A stretch of DNA of 29,788 nucleotides from Mxb001 sp051007175 (lineage in GTDB: Bacteria > Actinomycetota > Actinomycetes > S36-B12). The notes below the pieces were generated by a model. It searched no databases, was not told where the DNA came from, and saw nothing but the letters and a program-made list of their open reading frames with translations. The position numbers were made by a program, and so were the translations under genes. Shown here in pieces: positions 15,513-23,399 of this stretch (within the stretch, counting starts at the first letter, position 1; every line of letters begins with the position of its first letter). The stretch covers positions 1 to 29,788 of the forward strand of contig JBPCSL010000208.1 in NCBI GenBank assembly GCA_051007175.1. Reading direction: 5' to 3'.

Positions 15513-16159
15513 GCGCACGGCGTACGGCTCAGGTGCGCGGGCGCGGCATGGCCGTGGCCGCCCTGACCCTGGCACTCTTCCTCACGTCCTGCGCGGCGAC
15601 GGCGAGCGCGGGCGCTGCAGCGACCGTGGGGGACCTGGAGATCAGCAACGACACCGTCACCACCCAGGTGAATGCCGTGCAGCAGGCCAAGCTCGGCTCA
15701 TCGGGCATGCCGGATGCGGCCCTGGTCAACGACGTGCTCCAGCGGCTGGTCATCACCGACCTTGTCTCCGTGGCGGCTCAGCGCACCGGCGTGAGCGCGA
15801 CGCAGGGCCAGGTCGATCAGGCGCGCGCGGCGGCAGAGGCCCAGCTCGGCGGTCCCGGCTCGCTCATCAAGGCCTTCCTCGACAGCAACGTCCCCGAGGG
15901 CGCGATCGACGACCAACTGCGCACCTCGGTGCTGGTCCAATTGCTGGGCGCCGCCCTCGTGCCCGGGACCGATGTCCAGGCCCAGCAGCAGGCCGTCTTC
16001 GAGTACGTCGTGGCCCTCAGCGACGAGCTCGGCACCCAGGTGAGCCCGCGGTACGGCACCTGGGATGCCCAGAACCTGCAGATCGGCCCGGTGCCCTCGG
16101 ACCTGTCGACCCCGCAGGCCGCGGAGGATCCGCTGGCCTCGCTCGTCCCCGCCGGCTAG
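15509..16159 (+). CDS. SurA N-terminal domain-like lipoprotein without PPIase domain
   Basis: A 216-residue putative secreted lipoprotein. The N-terminus has basic residues, a hydrophobic stretch (14-26) and a lipobox LTSC with C28 as the lipidation site. The mature part resembles the helical SurA/PrsA-type chaperone N-domain: an early beta element ATVGDLEISNDTV, then helices with VLQRLVITDLVSVAAQRTGV. The parvulin peptidyl-prolyl isomerase domain of true SurA is missing; the chain ends in a Pro/Ser-rich tail. It is therefore probably a chaperone-like or binding protein on the outer face of the membrane. Its place between mfd and mazG is one I know from other actinobacteria. The start overlaps the mfd stop as GTGA. 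Confidence 0.8.
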   Translation: MSARRTAQVRGRGMAVAALTLALFLTSCAATASAGAAATVGDLEISNDTVTTQVNAVQQAKLGSSGMPDAALVNDVLQRLVITDLVSVAAQRTGVSATQGQVDQARAAAEAQLGGPGSLIKAFLDSNVPEGAIDDQLRTSVLVQLLGAALVPGTDVQAQQQAVFEYVVALSDELGTQVSPRYGTWDAQNLQIGPVPSDLSTPQAAEDPLASLVPAG

Positions 16160-16162
16160 GCG

Positions 16163-16819
16163 ATGCCCGACGAGGATCGCCTGCGCGAGCTCGTCCGGGT
16201 GATGGATCGGCTGCGATCTCCCGGAGGGTGTCCCTGGGATGCTCGCCAGACGCATCGCAGCCTCGTGGAGTACCTCGTCGAAGAGGCCTACGAGACTGTC
16301 GAGGCCATCGAGTCCGGGGATCGTGAGCACCTCCGCGAGGAGCTCGGCGACCTGCTCCTGCAGGTGGTCTTTCACGCGCGCATCGCCGCGGAGGATCTGG
16401 AGGATCCCTGGGACATCGATGACGTGGCCGACGGCATCGTCCGCAAGCTCATCGCGCGCCACCCCCATGTCTTCGGCGATGACTCGGCGGAGACGGCCGA
16501 TGAAGTCGAGGCACGCTGGCATGCGCTGAAGGTCGCGGAGAAGGGCCGCGAATCCGTGACCGACGGCATCCCTCCGTCGCTGCCCGCGCTCGTCCTGGCG
16601 GCCAAACTCCTCGCGCGCAGCGAGGGCCTTCAGGTGAGTGTGCCGAGCCGTGGCGAGGCGGATGCGCTGATCGACTCCATGGCCGACGAGGAAGCCTTGG
16701 GCGAGCTCCTGCTCGGCGTCGTGGCCGCGGCCCGAGCGCGCGGATGGGATGCGGAGGCTGCCGTGCGTGGTGCGGCCCGTCGCCACCGGGAGCGCATCCG
16801 CCAGGCCGAGGGACGATGA
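16163..16819 (+). CDS. mazG: Nucleoside triphosphate pyrophosphohydrolase MazG
   Basis: A 218-residue all-alpha NTP pyrophosphatase that hydrolyses (d)NTPs, including non-canonical or oxidised ones, to NMP and PPi. The first MazG domain is intact: LRSPGGCPWDARQTHRSL, the EEAYE metal motif, then LREELGDLLLQVVFHARIA with the second acidic cluster. The second repeat is reduced: it keeps ELLLGVVAAARARGWDAEAA and a final helix, but its first acidic motif is not recognisable. At 218 residues it is shorter than the two-domain E. coli protein. It starts 3 bp after the lipoprotein stop and overlaps the following ATG as ATGA. It is probably a house-cleaning gene co-transcribed with mfd. Confidence 0.92.
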   Translation: MPDEDRLRELVRVMDRLRSPGGCPWDARQTHRSLVEYLVEEAYETVEAIESGDREHLREELGDLLLQVVFHARIAAEDLEDPWDIDDVADGIVRKLIARHPHVFGDDSAETADEVEARWHALKVAEKGRESVTDGIPPSLPALVLAAKLLARSEGLQVSVPSRGEADALIDSMADEEALGELLLGVVAAARARGWDAEAAVRGAARRHRERIRQAEGR

Positions 16820-18465
16820 CGGAGGAGGGCGCCCAGGAGAAGGCCCGCTTCGCCCGGGCGGCCGCCGCCGCCATCGACGACCTTCTCGCGGCGGATCCGG
16901 TGGAGGCGACCTACCTGGGCGACCATCGCTTCGATGACGTGCTGCCGTCCTGGTCGCCGGACCGAGTCGACGAGGTGCTCGCGCGACTCGACGATCACCT
17001 GACGCGCCTCGATGCCCTCGATGACGTGCTCCTCGACCTCGAGGACCGCGTGGACCTCGAGATCCTGCGAGCGCGTGTCACGGCCACCGCCTTCGACCTG
17101 GGGGAGGTGGCACGACACCGATGGGACCCTCTCGTGTGGGATCCCGCGACCGGCGTGCACCTGCTGCTGGCCCGTGACTTCGCTCCCGCGACCGAGCGCG
17201 CGAGAAGCGTGACCGCCCGTCTCGGGGAGGTCCCTCGCCTGCTCGCCGAGGCGCGGTCCACGCTGCGCGAGATGTCGGGCATCCACGTGGAGACGGCGCT
17301 CGCGCGGCTCGGCGGGTTCGCGACCGTGGTCGACGGGGCGCAGCGACTGGCGGGCGACGAGCCGGGGTTCGCCGACGCGGCGGATGCTGCGTCGCGGGCG
17401 GTGCAGGATCACGTCGCGTGGCTGGGCGAGCGCCTGCCGGACTCGCGCTGGGATCCACGCCTCGGAGTCCGTCTCTACAGCGCAGCCGTGTGGCATCACC
17501 TCGACGAGGAGCTCACTCCCGTGCAGATCCTCGAGACCGCGGAAGCGCACCTGGACGAGGTCAACGCCCGCCTGCGGGAGACGGCCGCGGAGTTCCTCGG
17601 TGAGTCCGTGCGCAGTCCCGACATCGTGCGGCGCGCCCTGGCGCGCGTGGCCGAGGAGTCCCCCGTGACGAATGCCTCGGTCCTCGACGTCGTACGCGCG
17701 GCCCTGGACCGGACCACCGAGTTCGTCACGGATCGCGATCTCGTGTCCATCCCTCCGGGGGAGACGCGGATCATCGAGATGCCCGAGATCCACCGGGGAG
17801 TGGCGGTCGCCTACTGCGATGCCCCCGGTCCGCTCGAGACCGCCGACATCGCGACCTACGTTGCCGTATCGCCGACCCCGGCCGACTGGAGCACTGAGCG
17901 CGTGGACTCCTTCTATCGCGAGTACAACGGGGTCCTCCTGCACGACCTCACGATCCACGAGGCGATGCCCGGGCACGTCCTGCAGCTGGCGCACGCCCGC
18001 TCGGTGAAGTCGCGCGTGCGCCAATTCGGGATGAGCCATGCCTTCGTCGAGGGCTGGGCGGTGTACGCCGAGGATGTGATGGTGACGCGCGGCTACACGG
18101 CCGACGATCGCCCGGATGCCGGGCTGCGCCTGCGCCTGCAGCAGTGGAAGATGCAGGCGCGGATGACGCTCAATGCGATCCTCGATGCGCGCGTGCACGG
18201 CGGTGACATCGACGAGCCCGAGGCGGTGGCCCTGCTGATGCGGCGGGGGTTCCAGGAGGAGGGCGAGGCCGTGGGCAAGTGGCGGCGGGCCCTGCTCACC
18301 GCAGCCCAGCTGCCCACCTATTTCGTGGGCTGGCGCGGAGTGCATGGGCTCGTGCAGGACCTGCGCGTCCTGCACCCCGACTGGTCCGATCGGCAGCTGC
18401 ACGACCTCGTGCTCTCACAGGGATCGCCGGGGCCTCGCCACCTACGGGCGCTGCTCGGCCTCTGA
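16816..18465 (+). CDS. DUF885 family putative zinc metallohydrolase
   Basis: A 549-residue DUF885 protein. The family looks like a zinc-dependent, mainly helical peptidase related to M3/M32-type enzymes. The zinc motif HEAMPGH is at 381-387 and a likely third ligand or helper E412 sits in FVEGWAVYAED. QLPTYFVGW near the C-terminus is also typical. There is no signal peptide, so the protein is probably cytoplasmic. Its substrate is unknown. The ATG at 16816 overlaps the mazG stop and gives the family's usual start (DDLLAADPVEATYLGDHRFD). Longer in-frame extension would only lie over mazG. Confidence 0.88.
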   Translation: MTEEGAQEKARFARAAAAAIDDLLAADPVEATYLGDHRFDDVLPSWSPDRVDEVLARLDDHLTRLDALDDVLLDLEDRVDLEILRARVTATAFDLGEVARHRWDPLVWDPATGVHLLLARDFAPATERARSVTARLGEVPRLLAEARSTLREMSGIHVETALARLGGFATVVDGAQRLAGDEPGFADAADAASRAVQDHVAWLGERLPDSRWDPRLGVRLYSAAVWHHLDEELTPVQILETAEAHLDEVNARLRETAAEFLGESVRSPDIVRRALARVAEESPVTNASVLDVVRAALDRTTEFVTDRDLVSIPPGETRIIEMPEIHRGVAVAYCDAPGPLETADIATYVAVSPTPADWSTERVDSFYREYNGVLLHDLTIHEAMPGHVLQLAHARSVKSRVRQFGMSHAFVEGWAVYAEDVMVTRGYTADDRPDAGLRLRLQQWKMQARMTLNAILDARVHGGDIDEPEAVALLMRRGFQEEGEAVGKWRRALLTAAQLPTYFVGWRGVHGLVQDLRVLHPDWSDRQLHDLVLSQGSPGPRHLRALLGL

Positions 18466-18487
18466 CACGGCACGTCGACGGCGTCGA

Positions 18488-18493
18488 TAGGGT
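18488..18493 (+). promoter_or_regulatory. Probable -10 box giving a leaderless eno mRNA
   Basis: TAGGGT is followed by CGGGCC (6 nt) and the eno ATG at 18500, the same arrangement as at ispE. A CTGACA lies 20 bp upstream of the box, too far for a standard -35. Confidence 0.55.
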
Positions 18494-18499
18494 CGGGCC

Positions 18500-19780
18500 A
18501 TGGCCAGCATCGACGATGTCATCGCCCGGGAGATCCTCGACTCCCGCGGCAATCCCACGGTCGAGGTCGAGATCGTCCTCGACGACGGCACCGTGGCGCG
18601 GGCCGCCGTGCCGTCCGGTGCGTCGACAGGAGCCTTCGAGGCCGCCGAGCGGCGCGACGGCGATGCCGGCCGCTACGCCGGCAAAGGGGTGCTCGCCGCC
18701 GTCGCTGCGGTCGAGGACGACATCGCGCCGGAGATCCTCGGCATCGACGCCGCCGACCAGCGCCTGGTCGACCAGGTGATGCTCGATCTCGATGGCACGC
18801 CGCAGAAGTCCCGGCTGGGCGCCAACGCGATCCTCGGCGTCTCGCTGTGCGTCGCCCGCGCCGCAGCAGCCTCGGCCGGGCTGCCCCTCTTCAAGTACGT
18901 GGGCGGTCCCAATGCCCACGTCCTCCCCGTGCCGATGATGAACATCCTCAATGGCGGAGCCCATGCCGACACCAATGTCGACATCCAGGAGTTCATGGTC
19001 GCGCCCATCGGTGCGGCCACCTTCGGCGAGGCGCTGCGCTGGGGAGCGGAGACGTACCACGCACTGAAGTCGGTGCTCAAGGAGAAGGGCTATGCCACGG
19101 GTCTCGGGGATGAGGGCGGCTTCGCGCCCGCCCTGCCCAACAATCGCGCGGCACTCGACCTCATCGCCGAGGCGGTCGCCCGGACCGGCCTCACCCTCGG
19201 GCGCGATATCGCCCTCGCCCTCGACGTGGCATCCACGGAGTTCTTCCGCGGCGGGCACTACGACTTCGAGGGTGCCGAGCGGTCCAGCGAGTGGATGACG
19301 GGGTACTACGAAAGCCTCGTCGCCGACTTCCCCCTGGTCTCCATCGAGGACCCGCTCGCGGAGGACGACTGGGCCGGATGGGTGCACTGCACCGATGCCA
19401 TCGGCGATCGCGTCCAGCTGGTCGGTGACGATCTCTTCGTCACCAACCCGGAGCGGCTCGCCCGCGGCATCGCCGACGGCGCCGCCAACGCCCTGCTCGT
19501 GAAGGTCAATCAGATCGGCTCGCTCACCGAGACCCTGGATGCCGTGTCCCTCGCGCAGGGCAATGGCTACCGATGCATGATGAGCCATCGGTCCGGCGAG
19601 ACCGAGGACACGACCATCGCCGACCTGGCGGTCGCGACGAACTGCGGTCAGATCAAGACCGGGGCGCCCGCTCGCTCCGAGCGGGTCGCCAAGTACAACC
19701 AGCTGCTCCGCATCGAGGAGGAGCTCGACGACGCCGGCCGGTACGCCGGGGCGGCGGCGTTCCCCCGATTCGCTGGCTGA
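18500..19780 (+). CDS. eno: Enolase
   Basis: A 426-residue enolase that converts 2-phosphoglycerate to phosphoenolpyruvate. The N-terminal AREILDSRGNPTVEVE and the loop VPSGASTGAFEAAERRDGD are standard. Catalytic and magnesium-binding elements are all present: GDEGGFAP, LALDVASTEFF, SIEDPLAEDDW, VGDDLFVTN, LLVKVNQIGSLTET and the signature CMMSHRSGETEDTTIADL, followed by IKTGAPARSERVAKYNQLL. Length is normal. Its ATG directly follows the leaderless-type -10 box, and no ribosome site is present. It starts the cluster eno-ftsB-DUF501-ppx, a conserved actinobacterial order that links glycolysis to a division gene. Confidence 0.98.
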   Translation: MASIDDVIAREILDSRGNPTVEVEIVLDDGTVARAAVPSGASTGAFEAAERRDGDAGRYAGKGVLAAVAAVEDDIAPEILGIDAADQRLVDQVMLDLDGTPQKSRLGANAILGVSLCVARAAAASAGLPLFKYVGGPNAHVLPVPMMNILNGGAHADTNVDIQEFMVAPIGAATFGEALRWGAETYHALKSVLKEKGYATGLGDEGGFAPALPNNRAALDLIAEAVARTGLTLGRDIALALDVASTEFFRGGHYDFEGAERSSEWMTGYYESLVADFPLVSIEDPLAEDDWAGWVHCTDAIGDRVQLVGDDLFVTNPERLARGIADGAANALLVKVNQIGSLTETLDAVSLAQGNGYRCMMSHRSGETEDTTIADLAVATNCGQIKTGAPARSERVAKYNQLLRIEEELDDAGRYAGAAAFPRFAG

Positions 19781-19798
19781 GCGTGCGATCATGGCGAG

Positions 19799-20200
19799 GT
19801 GCCTCGGCCCCGCCATGCGCTGACCGGCCGGGCGGTCCTCCTCCTCGTGGTGCTGGCCGCCCTTGCCGTGACGCTCGCGATCCCGGTGCGGGCGTGGCTC
19901 TCGCAGCAGGCTGAGATCGCGGCACTCCAGGGCGACATCGCGTCTTCGCAGGACCGCATCGCGGACCTGCAGCAGCAGGTCGAGGACTGGAACGATCCCG
20001 CCTTCGTCATCGCCCAGGCGCGCAGCCGGCTCCACTTCGTCTTCCCCGGCGAGGTGGGCTATGTCGTCCTCGGCAGCGACGACCGGCCCATGTCCACCGA
20101 CCCGCAGCCGCAGGACATCGCCGCGCCGTGGTACTCCTCCCTGTGGGAGTCCACGCGGCAGGCCGACCGCGGCGGTGCCGAGCCCAGTCCTAGCCCGTGA
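19799..20200 (+). CDS. ftsB: FtsB/DivIC-type septum formation initiator
   Basis: A 133-residue single-pass membrane protein of the FtsB/DivIC family, part of the FtsQ-FtsL-FtsB divisome subcomplex. One membrane segment lies at about 12-30 (AVLLLVVLAALAVTLAI). It is followed by a coiled coil (about 36-64: QQAEIAALQGDIASSQDRIA, then DLQQQVEDW), and the family motif DPAFVIAQARSRLHFVFPGE. A low-complexity tail ends the protein. The GTG at 19799 gives a short cytoplasmic N-terminus and is 18 bp after eno. Its stop overlaps the DUF501 GTG as GTGA. Position after eno is typical. Confidence 0.9.
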   Translation: MPRPRHALTGRAVLLLVVLAALAVTLAIPVRAWLSQQAEIAALQGDIASSQDRIADLQQQVEDWNDPAFVIAQARSRLHFVFPGEVGYVVLGSDDRPMSTDPQPQDIAAPWYSSLWESTRQADRGGAEPSPSP

Positions 20201-20676
20201 TCTCCGCATCCGATGCCGCCGCGATCGCGGCGCAGATCGGCCGTGACCCGCGCGGGATGCTCGATGTCGCCCACCGCTGTCCGTGCGGCAAGCCGGATGT
20301 CGTGCTCACGGCGCCGCGACTCGACGACGGCACGCCGTTCCCCACCATCTACTACCTCACCTGTCCGCGAGCGTGCTCTGCCGTGGGCCGCCTCGAGGGC
20401 ACGGGTGTCATGCGCGAGATGGAGGCGCGTCTCGCGGAGGACCCCCAGCTCGCGCTCGACTACGCGAGCGCCCACGAGGCCTACCTGCACCGGCGCGCGT
20501 CCCTTGCCGATGTCCCGGAGATCGAGGGGGTGTCCGCCGGGGGGATGCCGGATCGGGTGAAGTGCCTCCATGCACTCCTGGCGCAGGCCCTGGCCGAGGG
20601 CCCCGGGGTCAACCCCCTGGGCGATGAGGTCCTCGCCCTGGTGGGCGCTTTCTGGGAGCCGACCCCATGCGCGTAG
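20197..20676 (+). CDS. DUF501 family protein
   Basis: A 159-residue protein of DUF501, a family usually found between ftsB and ppx in actinobacteria. The conserved pattern is clear: RCPCGKPDVVLTAPRLDDG, then TPFPTIYYLTCPRACSAVGR, followed by LEGTGVM. Four cysteines, C28, C30, C56 and C60, together with a C-terminal VKCLHALLAQALA segment, suggest a possible metal site. The function is unknown. The GTG start overlaps the ftsB stop and its end overlaps ppx by 10 nt, so the three genes are closely coupled. Confidence 0.88.
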   Translation: MISASDAAAIAAQIGRDPRGMLDVAHRCPCGKPDVVLTAPRLDDGTPFPTIYYLTCPRACSAVGRLEGTGVMREMEARLAEDPQLALDYASAHEAYLHRRASLADVPEIEGVSAGGMPDRVKCLHALLAQALAEGPGVNPLGDEVLALVGAFWEPTPCA

Positions 20677-21593
20677 CGGCCATCGACTGCGGCACCAACT
20701 CCATTCGGCTGCTCATCGCGGAGGTGGAGGGCGACCGTGTGGTGGACCTGGATCGACGCATGGAGATCGTCCGCCTCGGCGAGGGAGTGGATCGCACCGG
20801 CCGCTTCTCCGACGCCGCCCTCGAGCGCACGTTCGCCGCGTGCGACACCTACGCCCGCGCCATCCAAGCCGCCGGGGCCGAGCGCGTGAGGTTCGTGGCC
20901 ACCAGCGCCAGCCGTGACGTGAGCAACCGCGAGGCCTTCGTTGCGGGCGTCTCCGCCCGACTTGGCGTCGCGCCCGATGTCATCAGCGGCGACGAGGAGG
21001 CGCGACTGTCCTTCACAGGCGCGGTTCGCGGCCTGCCGGCTCACCTCGCTCCCGCCCCCCGGCTCGTCGTGGACATCGGCGGGGGATCCACGGAATTCGT
21101 CCTCGGCGACGAGGAGCCCGAGCATGCGGTCTCGGTCGATGTCGGTTGCGTGCGCATGACCGAGCGCCACCTGCGGTCGGACCCTCCCACCGCTGAGGAA
21201 GTGGCCCTGGCGGTGCGCGATATCGACGATGCCGTCGATCGTGCGGCGGCCACGGTGCCGGTCTCCCAGGCGCGCAGCCTCATCGGCGTTGCCGGCAGCG
21301 TGACGACCGTCGCGGCCATCGCCCTGGGCCTCACGTCGTACGACCCCGAAGCCCTGCAGGGCAGCGTCGTGTCGGCGGCGCAGATCGACGAGGTGACCGA
21401 GTCCCTGCTCGCCATGACCCGCGCGGAGCGGGCCGCCCTCCCCGTCATGCATCCGGGCCGGGTCGACGTCATCGCCGGGGGAGCGCTGGTCCTGCGCGCC
21501 ATCCTGCGCCGTACGGGCCAGGGGAAGGTCGTCGTGAGCGAGCACGACATCCTCGACGGGATCGCCTGGGCCCTGGCAACCTCACGGATGTAA
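20667..21593 (+). CDS. ppx: Ppx/GppA family exopolyphosphatase
   Basis: A 308-residue ASKHA-fold phosphatase. Phosphate-binding loops are AIDCGTNSIRLLIAEV at the N-terminus and VVDIGGGSTEFVLGD (about residues 133-147). The catalytic-glutamate region is VISGDEEARLSF. The GVAGSVTTVAA and VIAGGALVLRAIL loops complete the nucleotide/phosphate cleft. The short form without the C-terminal HD domain is usual for actinobacterial Ppx1/Ppx2. It would degrade inorganic polyphosphate or hydrolyse pppGpp; sequence alone cannot decide. The ATG overlaps DUF501. The TAA stop lies inside the probable LacI operator. Confidence 0.93.
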   Translation: MRVAAIDCGTNSIRLLIAEVEGDRVVDLDRRMEIVRLGEGVDRTGRFSDAALERTFAACDTYARAIQAAGAERVRFVATSASRDVSNREAFVAGVSARLGVAPDVISGDEEARLSFTGAVRGLPAHLAPAPRLVVDIGGGSTEFVLGDEEPEHAVSVDVGCVRMTERHLRSDPPTAEEVALAVRDIDDAVDRAAATVPVSQARSLIGVAGSVTTVAAIALGLTSYDPEALQGSVVSAAQIDEVTESLLAMTRAERAALPVMHPGRVDVIAGGALVLRAILRRTGQGKVVVSEHDILDGIAWALATSRM

Positions 21594-21602
21594 GCGCTTG
21601 CG
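21589..21602. promoter_or_regulatory. Probable LacI-family operator
   Basis: TGTAAGCGCTTGCG contains the perfect palindrome AAGCGCTT (21592-21599) and resembles the TGTAAGCGCTTACA-type consensus of LacI-family sugar regulators, whose central CpG step is typical. It overlaps the ppx stop codon and the proposed -35 of the lacI-type gene that follows, so negative autoregulation is likely. Confidence 0.6.
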
Positions 21603-21627
21603 GGGTCGGGCGGCGGCGCCCTACACT
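21598..21627 (+). promoter_or_regulatory. Probable promoter of the LacI-type regulator gene
   Basis: TTGCGG (21598-21603) and TACACT (21622-21627) are separated by 18 bp, a good sigma70-type arrangement. Transcription would start near 21634, leaving a leader of about 40 nt with AAGGAG before the ATG. The -35 lies within the operator palindrome. Confidence 0.5.
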
Positions 21628-21673
21628 CCCCACACGCCGTGGACTGCAACGACCATGCAAGGAGCGCCGCCAG

Positions 21674-22690
21674 ATGGCCATCACGATTCGGGATGTCGCG
21701 CAGGCGGCCGGCGTCTCGACGGCCACGGTCTCGCGCGCCCTGCGCGGCCTGCCGCACGTGGATCCGGAGACCCGCGAGCGCGTGCGCCAGGTCGCCCAGG
21801 AGATGGACTACGTCGTCTCGCCCAGCGCCTCGCGACTGGCGAGTGGCCGCACCGGCACGGTCGCGGTCATCACCCCGTTCATCGACCGGTGGTTCTTCTC
21901 CACGGTGCTGTCCGGCATCAGCGATGTCCTGCAGGAGCGCGAGGTCGACCTGCTCGTCTTCGAGGTGGGCGATCCAGCGACTAGTCCCGGCCTGCCGGCG
22001 GAGCGCCGACTGCGCGGTCGTGTCGACGGCATGATCGTGGTGACACTGCCCACCGATGCCCCCCGCGTGGCCGACCTGCTCCAGATCGGCCTGCCCGCCA
22101 GCTTCATCGGCGCGCGCTGGCCCGGCGTGCCGTCGGTGTGCATCGACGATGCCGATGCGGCGCGCACCGCGACCCAGCACCTCATCAACCTCGGCCACGA
22201 ACGCATCGGCATCATCTCGGGCCGGCCCCAGGCGTCGGAGTCCCAGCAGAACCGCAGCCGGGGGTACGTCGATGCCATGGGCGGGGCGAACCTCCCGATC
22301 GATCCGCGCCTGGAGGCGCATGGCTACTTCACCGTCGCTGGTGGCGAGGCTGCGATGACCGCGCTCCTCTCGCAGCCCAACCCCCCGACGGCGGTCTTCG
22401 CCATGTCGGACGACATGGCCTTCGGCGCGATCCGGTCCCTCCAGCGCCACGGCATCAGGCCGGGGGCCGAGATCGCCATTGCCAGCATCGACGGCCATGA
22501 CCTGGCCGAGGTCCTCGATCTCTCCACGGTGGGCCAGCCCGTCGCCGAGATGGGGCGCATGGCGGCGGAGGCCCTGCTCACCCGCATGCTGGGCGGCGAG
22601 GAGTTGGGCGAGATCGACCTCATGGTCCCGACGACTCTCGTCGTGCGAGGCAGCACCGTCCCGCGGGAGCGGGCCGCGACCTTCTCGTAG
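21674..22690 (+). CDS. LacI family transcriptional regulator
   Basis: A 338-residue regulator. The N-terminal helix-turn-helix IRDVAQAAGVSTATVSRALR (residues 5-24) and the hinge helix region SPSASRLASGRTGTVAV are typical. The periplasmic-binding-protein-like sensor domain fills the rest (ITPFIDRWFFSTVLSGISD, DGMIVVTLPTDAPRV, DDMAFGAIRSLQRHGIRPG, DGHDLAEVLDLSTV). No transporter or sugar-metabolism gene is adjacent, so the ligand is unknown and the targets are probably elsewhere. The ATG at 21674 has AAGGAG about 10 nt upstream. A palindrome over its promoter suggests autoregulation. Confidence 0.93.
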   Translation: MAITIRDVAQAAGVSTATVSRALRGLPHVDPETRERVRQVAQEMDYVVSPSASRLASGRTGTVAVITPFIDRWFFSTVLSGISDVLQEREVDLLVFEVGDPATSPGLPAERRLRGRVDGMIVVTLPTDAPRVADLLQIGLPASFIGARWPGVPSVCIDDADAARTATQHLINLGHERIGIISGRPQASESQQNRSRGYVDAMGGANLPIDPRLEAHGYFTVAGGEAAMTALLSQPNPPTAVFAMSDDMAFGAIRSLQRHGIRPGAEIAIASIDGHDLAEVLDLSTVGQPVAEMGRMAAEALLTRMLGGEELGEIDLMVPTTLVVRGSTVPRERAATFS

Positions 22691-22697
22691 GCCGGTC

Positions 22698-22703
22698 TAG
22701 GCT
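22698..22703 (+). promoter_or_regulatory. Probable -10 box giving a leaderless dienelactone hydrolase mRNA
   Basis: TAGGCT is followed by CGCGCC (6 nt) and the ATG at 22710. It lies 7 bp after the LacI-type stop codon, so the hydrolase probably has its own leaderless transcript. Confidence 0.55.
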
Positions 22704-22709
22704 CGCGCC

Positions 22710-23399
22710 ATGGCAGAGATGATCACCGTCAGTTCGCGCGACCTCCCCGGCTACCTGGCTCTCCCCGAGTCAGGCCGCGGGCCCGGCGTCATCGTGATCC
22801 AGGAATGGTGGGGCCTGGTCCCGCACATTCGCTCGGTTGCCGACCGTCTCGCGGCTGCGGGATTCGTCGCCCTCGCGCCCGACCTCTTCCGCGGCGTGGC
22901 CACGACGGAGCCCGATGAGGCGGCCAAGCTCATGATGGGACTGCGCATCGATGAGGCCGCCAGCGACATCGCGGCCGCGGCGGATCACCTCGTGCGGACC
23001 GGGCTCCTGCCCGACGATCGGTGCGGTGTCATGGGCTTCTGCATGGGCGGGGGCCTGGCCCTGCTCGCGCCGACCGTGAGCCCCCACATCGACTGCGCGG
23101 CCGCCTTCTATCCCGCCATGCCGTGGCCGGACTTCCGCCCGGCCTGGGCCAACTACGCCGGCCGGGAGGCCCTCATCCACCAGTGCGAGGGCGACCTGTC
23201 CTCGACCGGTCCTGATATCGCGCGCGATGCCGCCGAGATCGCCGCCCATGGAGGCGTGGTCGTCGTGGAGACCTACCCCGGCACCCAGCACGCCTTCTTC
23301 AATGACGACCGGCCCGAGGTGCACGACCCGAGCGCCGCCGCGCTGGGCTGGCAGCGCTCCCTCGACATGCTCCACCGCCGACTGGACGGCCCCTTCTGA
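22710..23399 (+). CDS. Dienelactone hydrolase family protein
   Basis: A 229-residue alpha/beta-hydrolase of the dienelactone hydrolase family. The cysteine nucleophile C111 is in GFCMGGG, the helper E32 in QEWWGL, and the catalytic histidine H194 in GTQHAFFND. D162 in CEGDLSS is the likely acid residue. Classical members hydrolyse dienelactone in chlorocatechol degradation, but no other aromatic pathway gene is nearby. A general esterase or lactonase role is as likely. There is no signal peptide. The stop is overlapped by a CTG (CTGA) that probably starts the following UDG gene. Confidence 0.9.
   Translation: MAEMITVSSRDLPGYLALPESGRGPGVIVIQEWWGLVPHIRSVADRLAAAGFVALAPDLFRGVATTEPDEAAKLMMGLRIDEAASDIAAAADHLVRTGLLPDDRCGVMGFCMGGGLALLAPTVSPHIDCAAAFYPAMPWPDFRPAWANYAGREALIHQCEGDLSSTGPDIARDAAEIAAHGGVVVVETYPGTQHAFFNDDRPEVHDPSAAALGWQRSLDMLHRRLDGPF

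Noticed and set aside
12246..15575. Long open frame antisense to mfd (about 1100 codons)
   Set aside because: High GC makes the antisense frame of a real gene open. The translation is low-complexity, rich in Arg, Gly, Asp and His, with no recognisable domain, and mfd on the plus strand is unambiguous.
19785..19801. Leaderless-type promoter before ftsB (GATCAT, 6 nt, GTG)
   Set aside because: The spacing fits but the hexamer lacks the leading T of TANNNT and the gene is 18 bp after eno in a conserved operon, so I do not call it.
16630..20209. Two long antisense frames (about 590 and 637 codons) opposite mazG-DUF885 and eno-ftsB
   Set aside because: Same codon-mirror effect. No motifs, and they run across several well-defined plus-strand genes.
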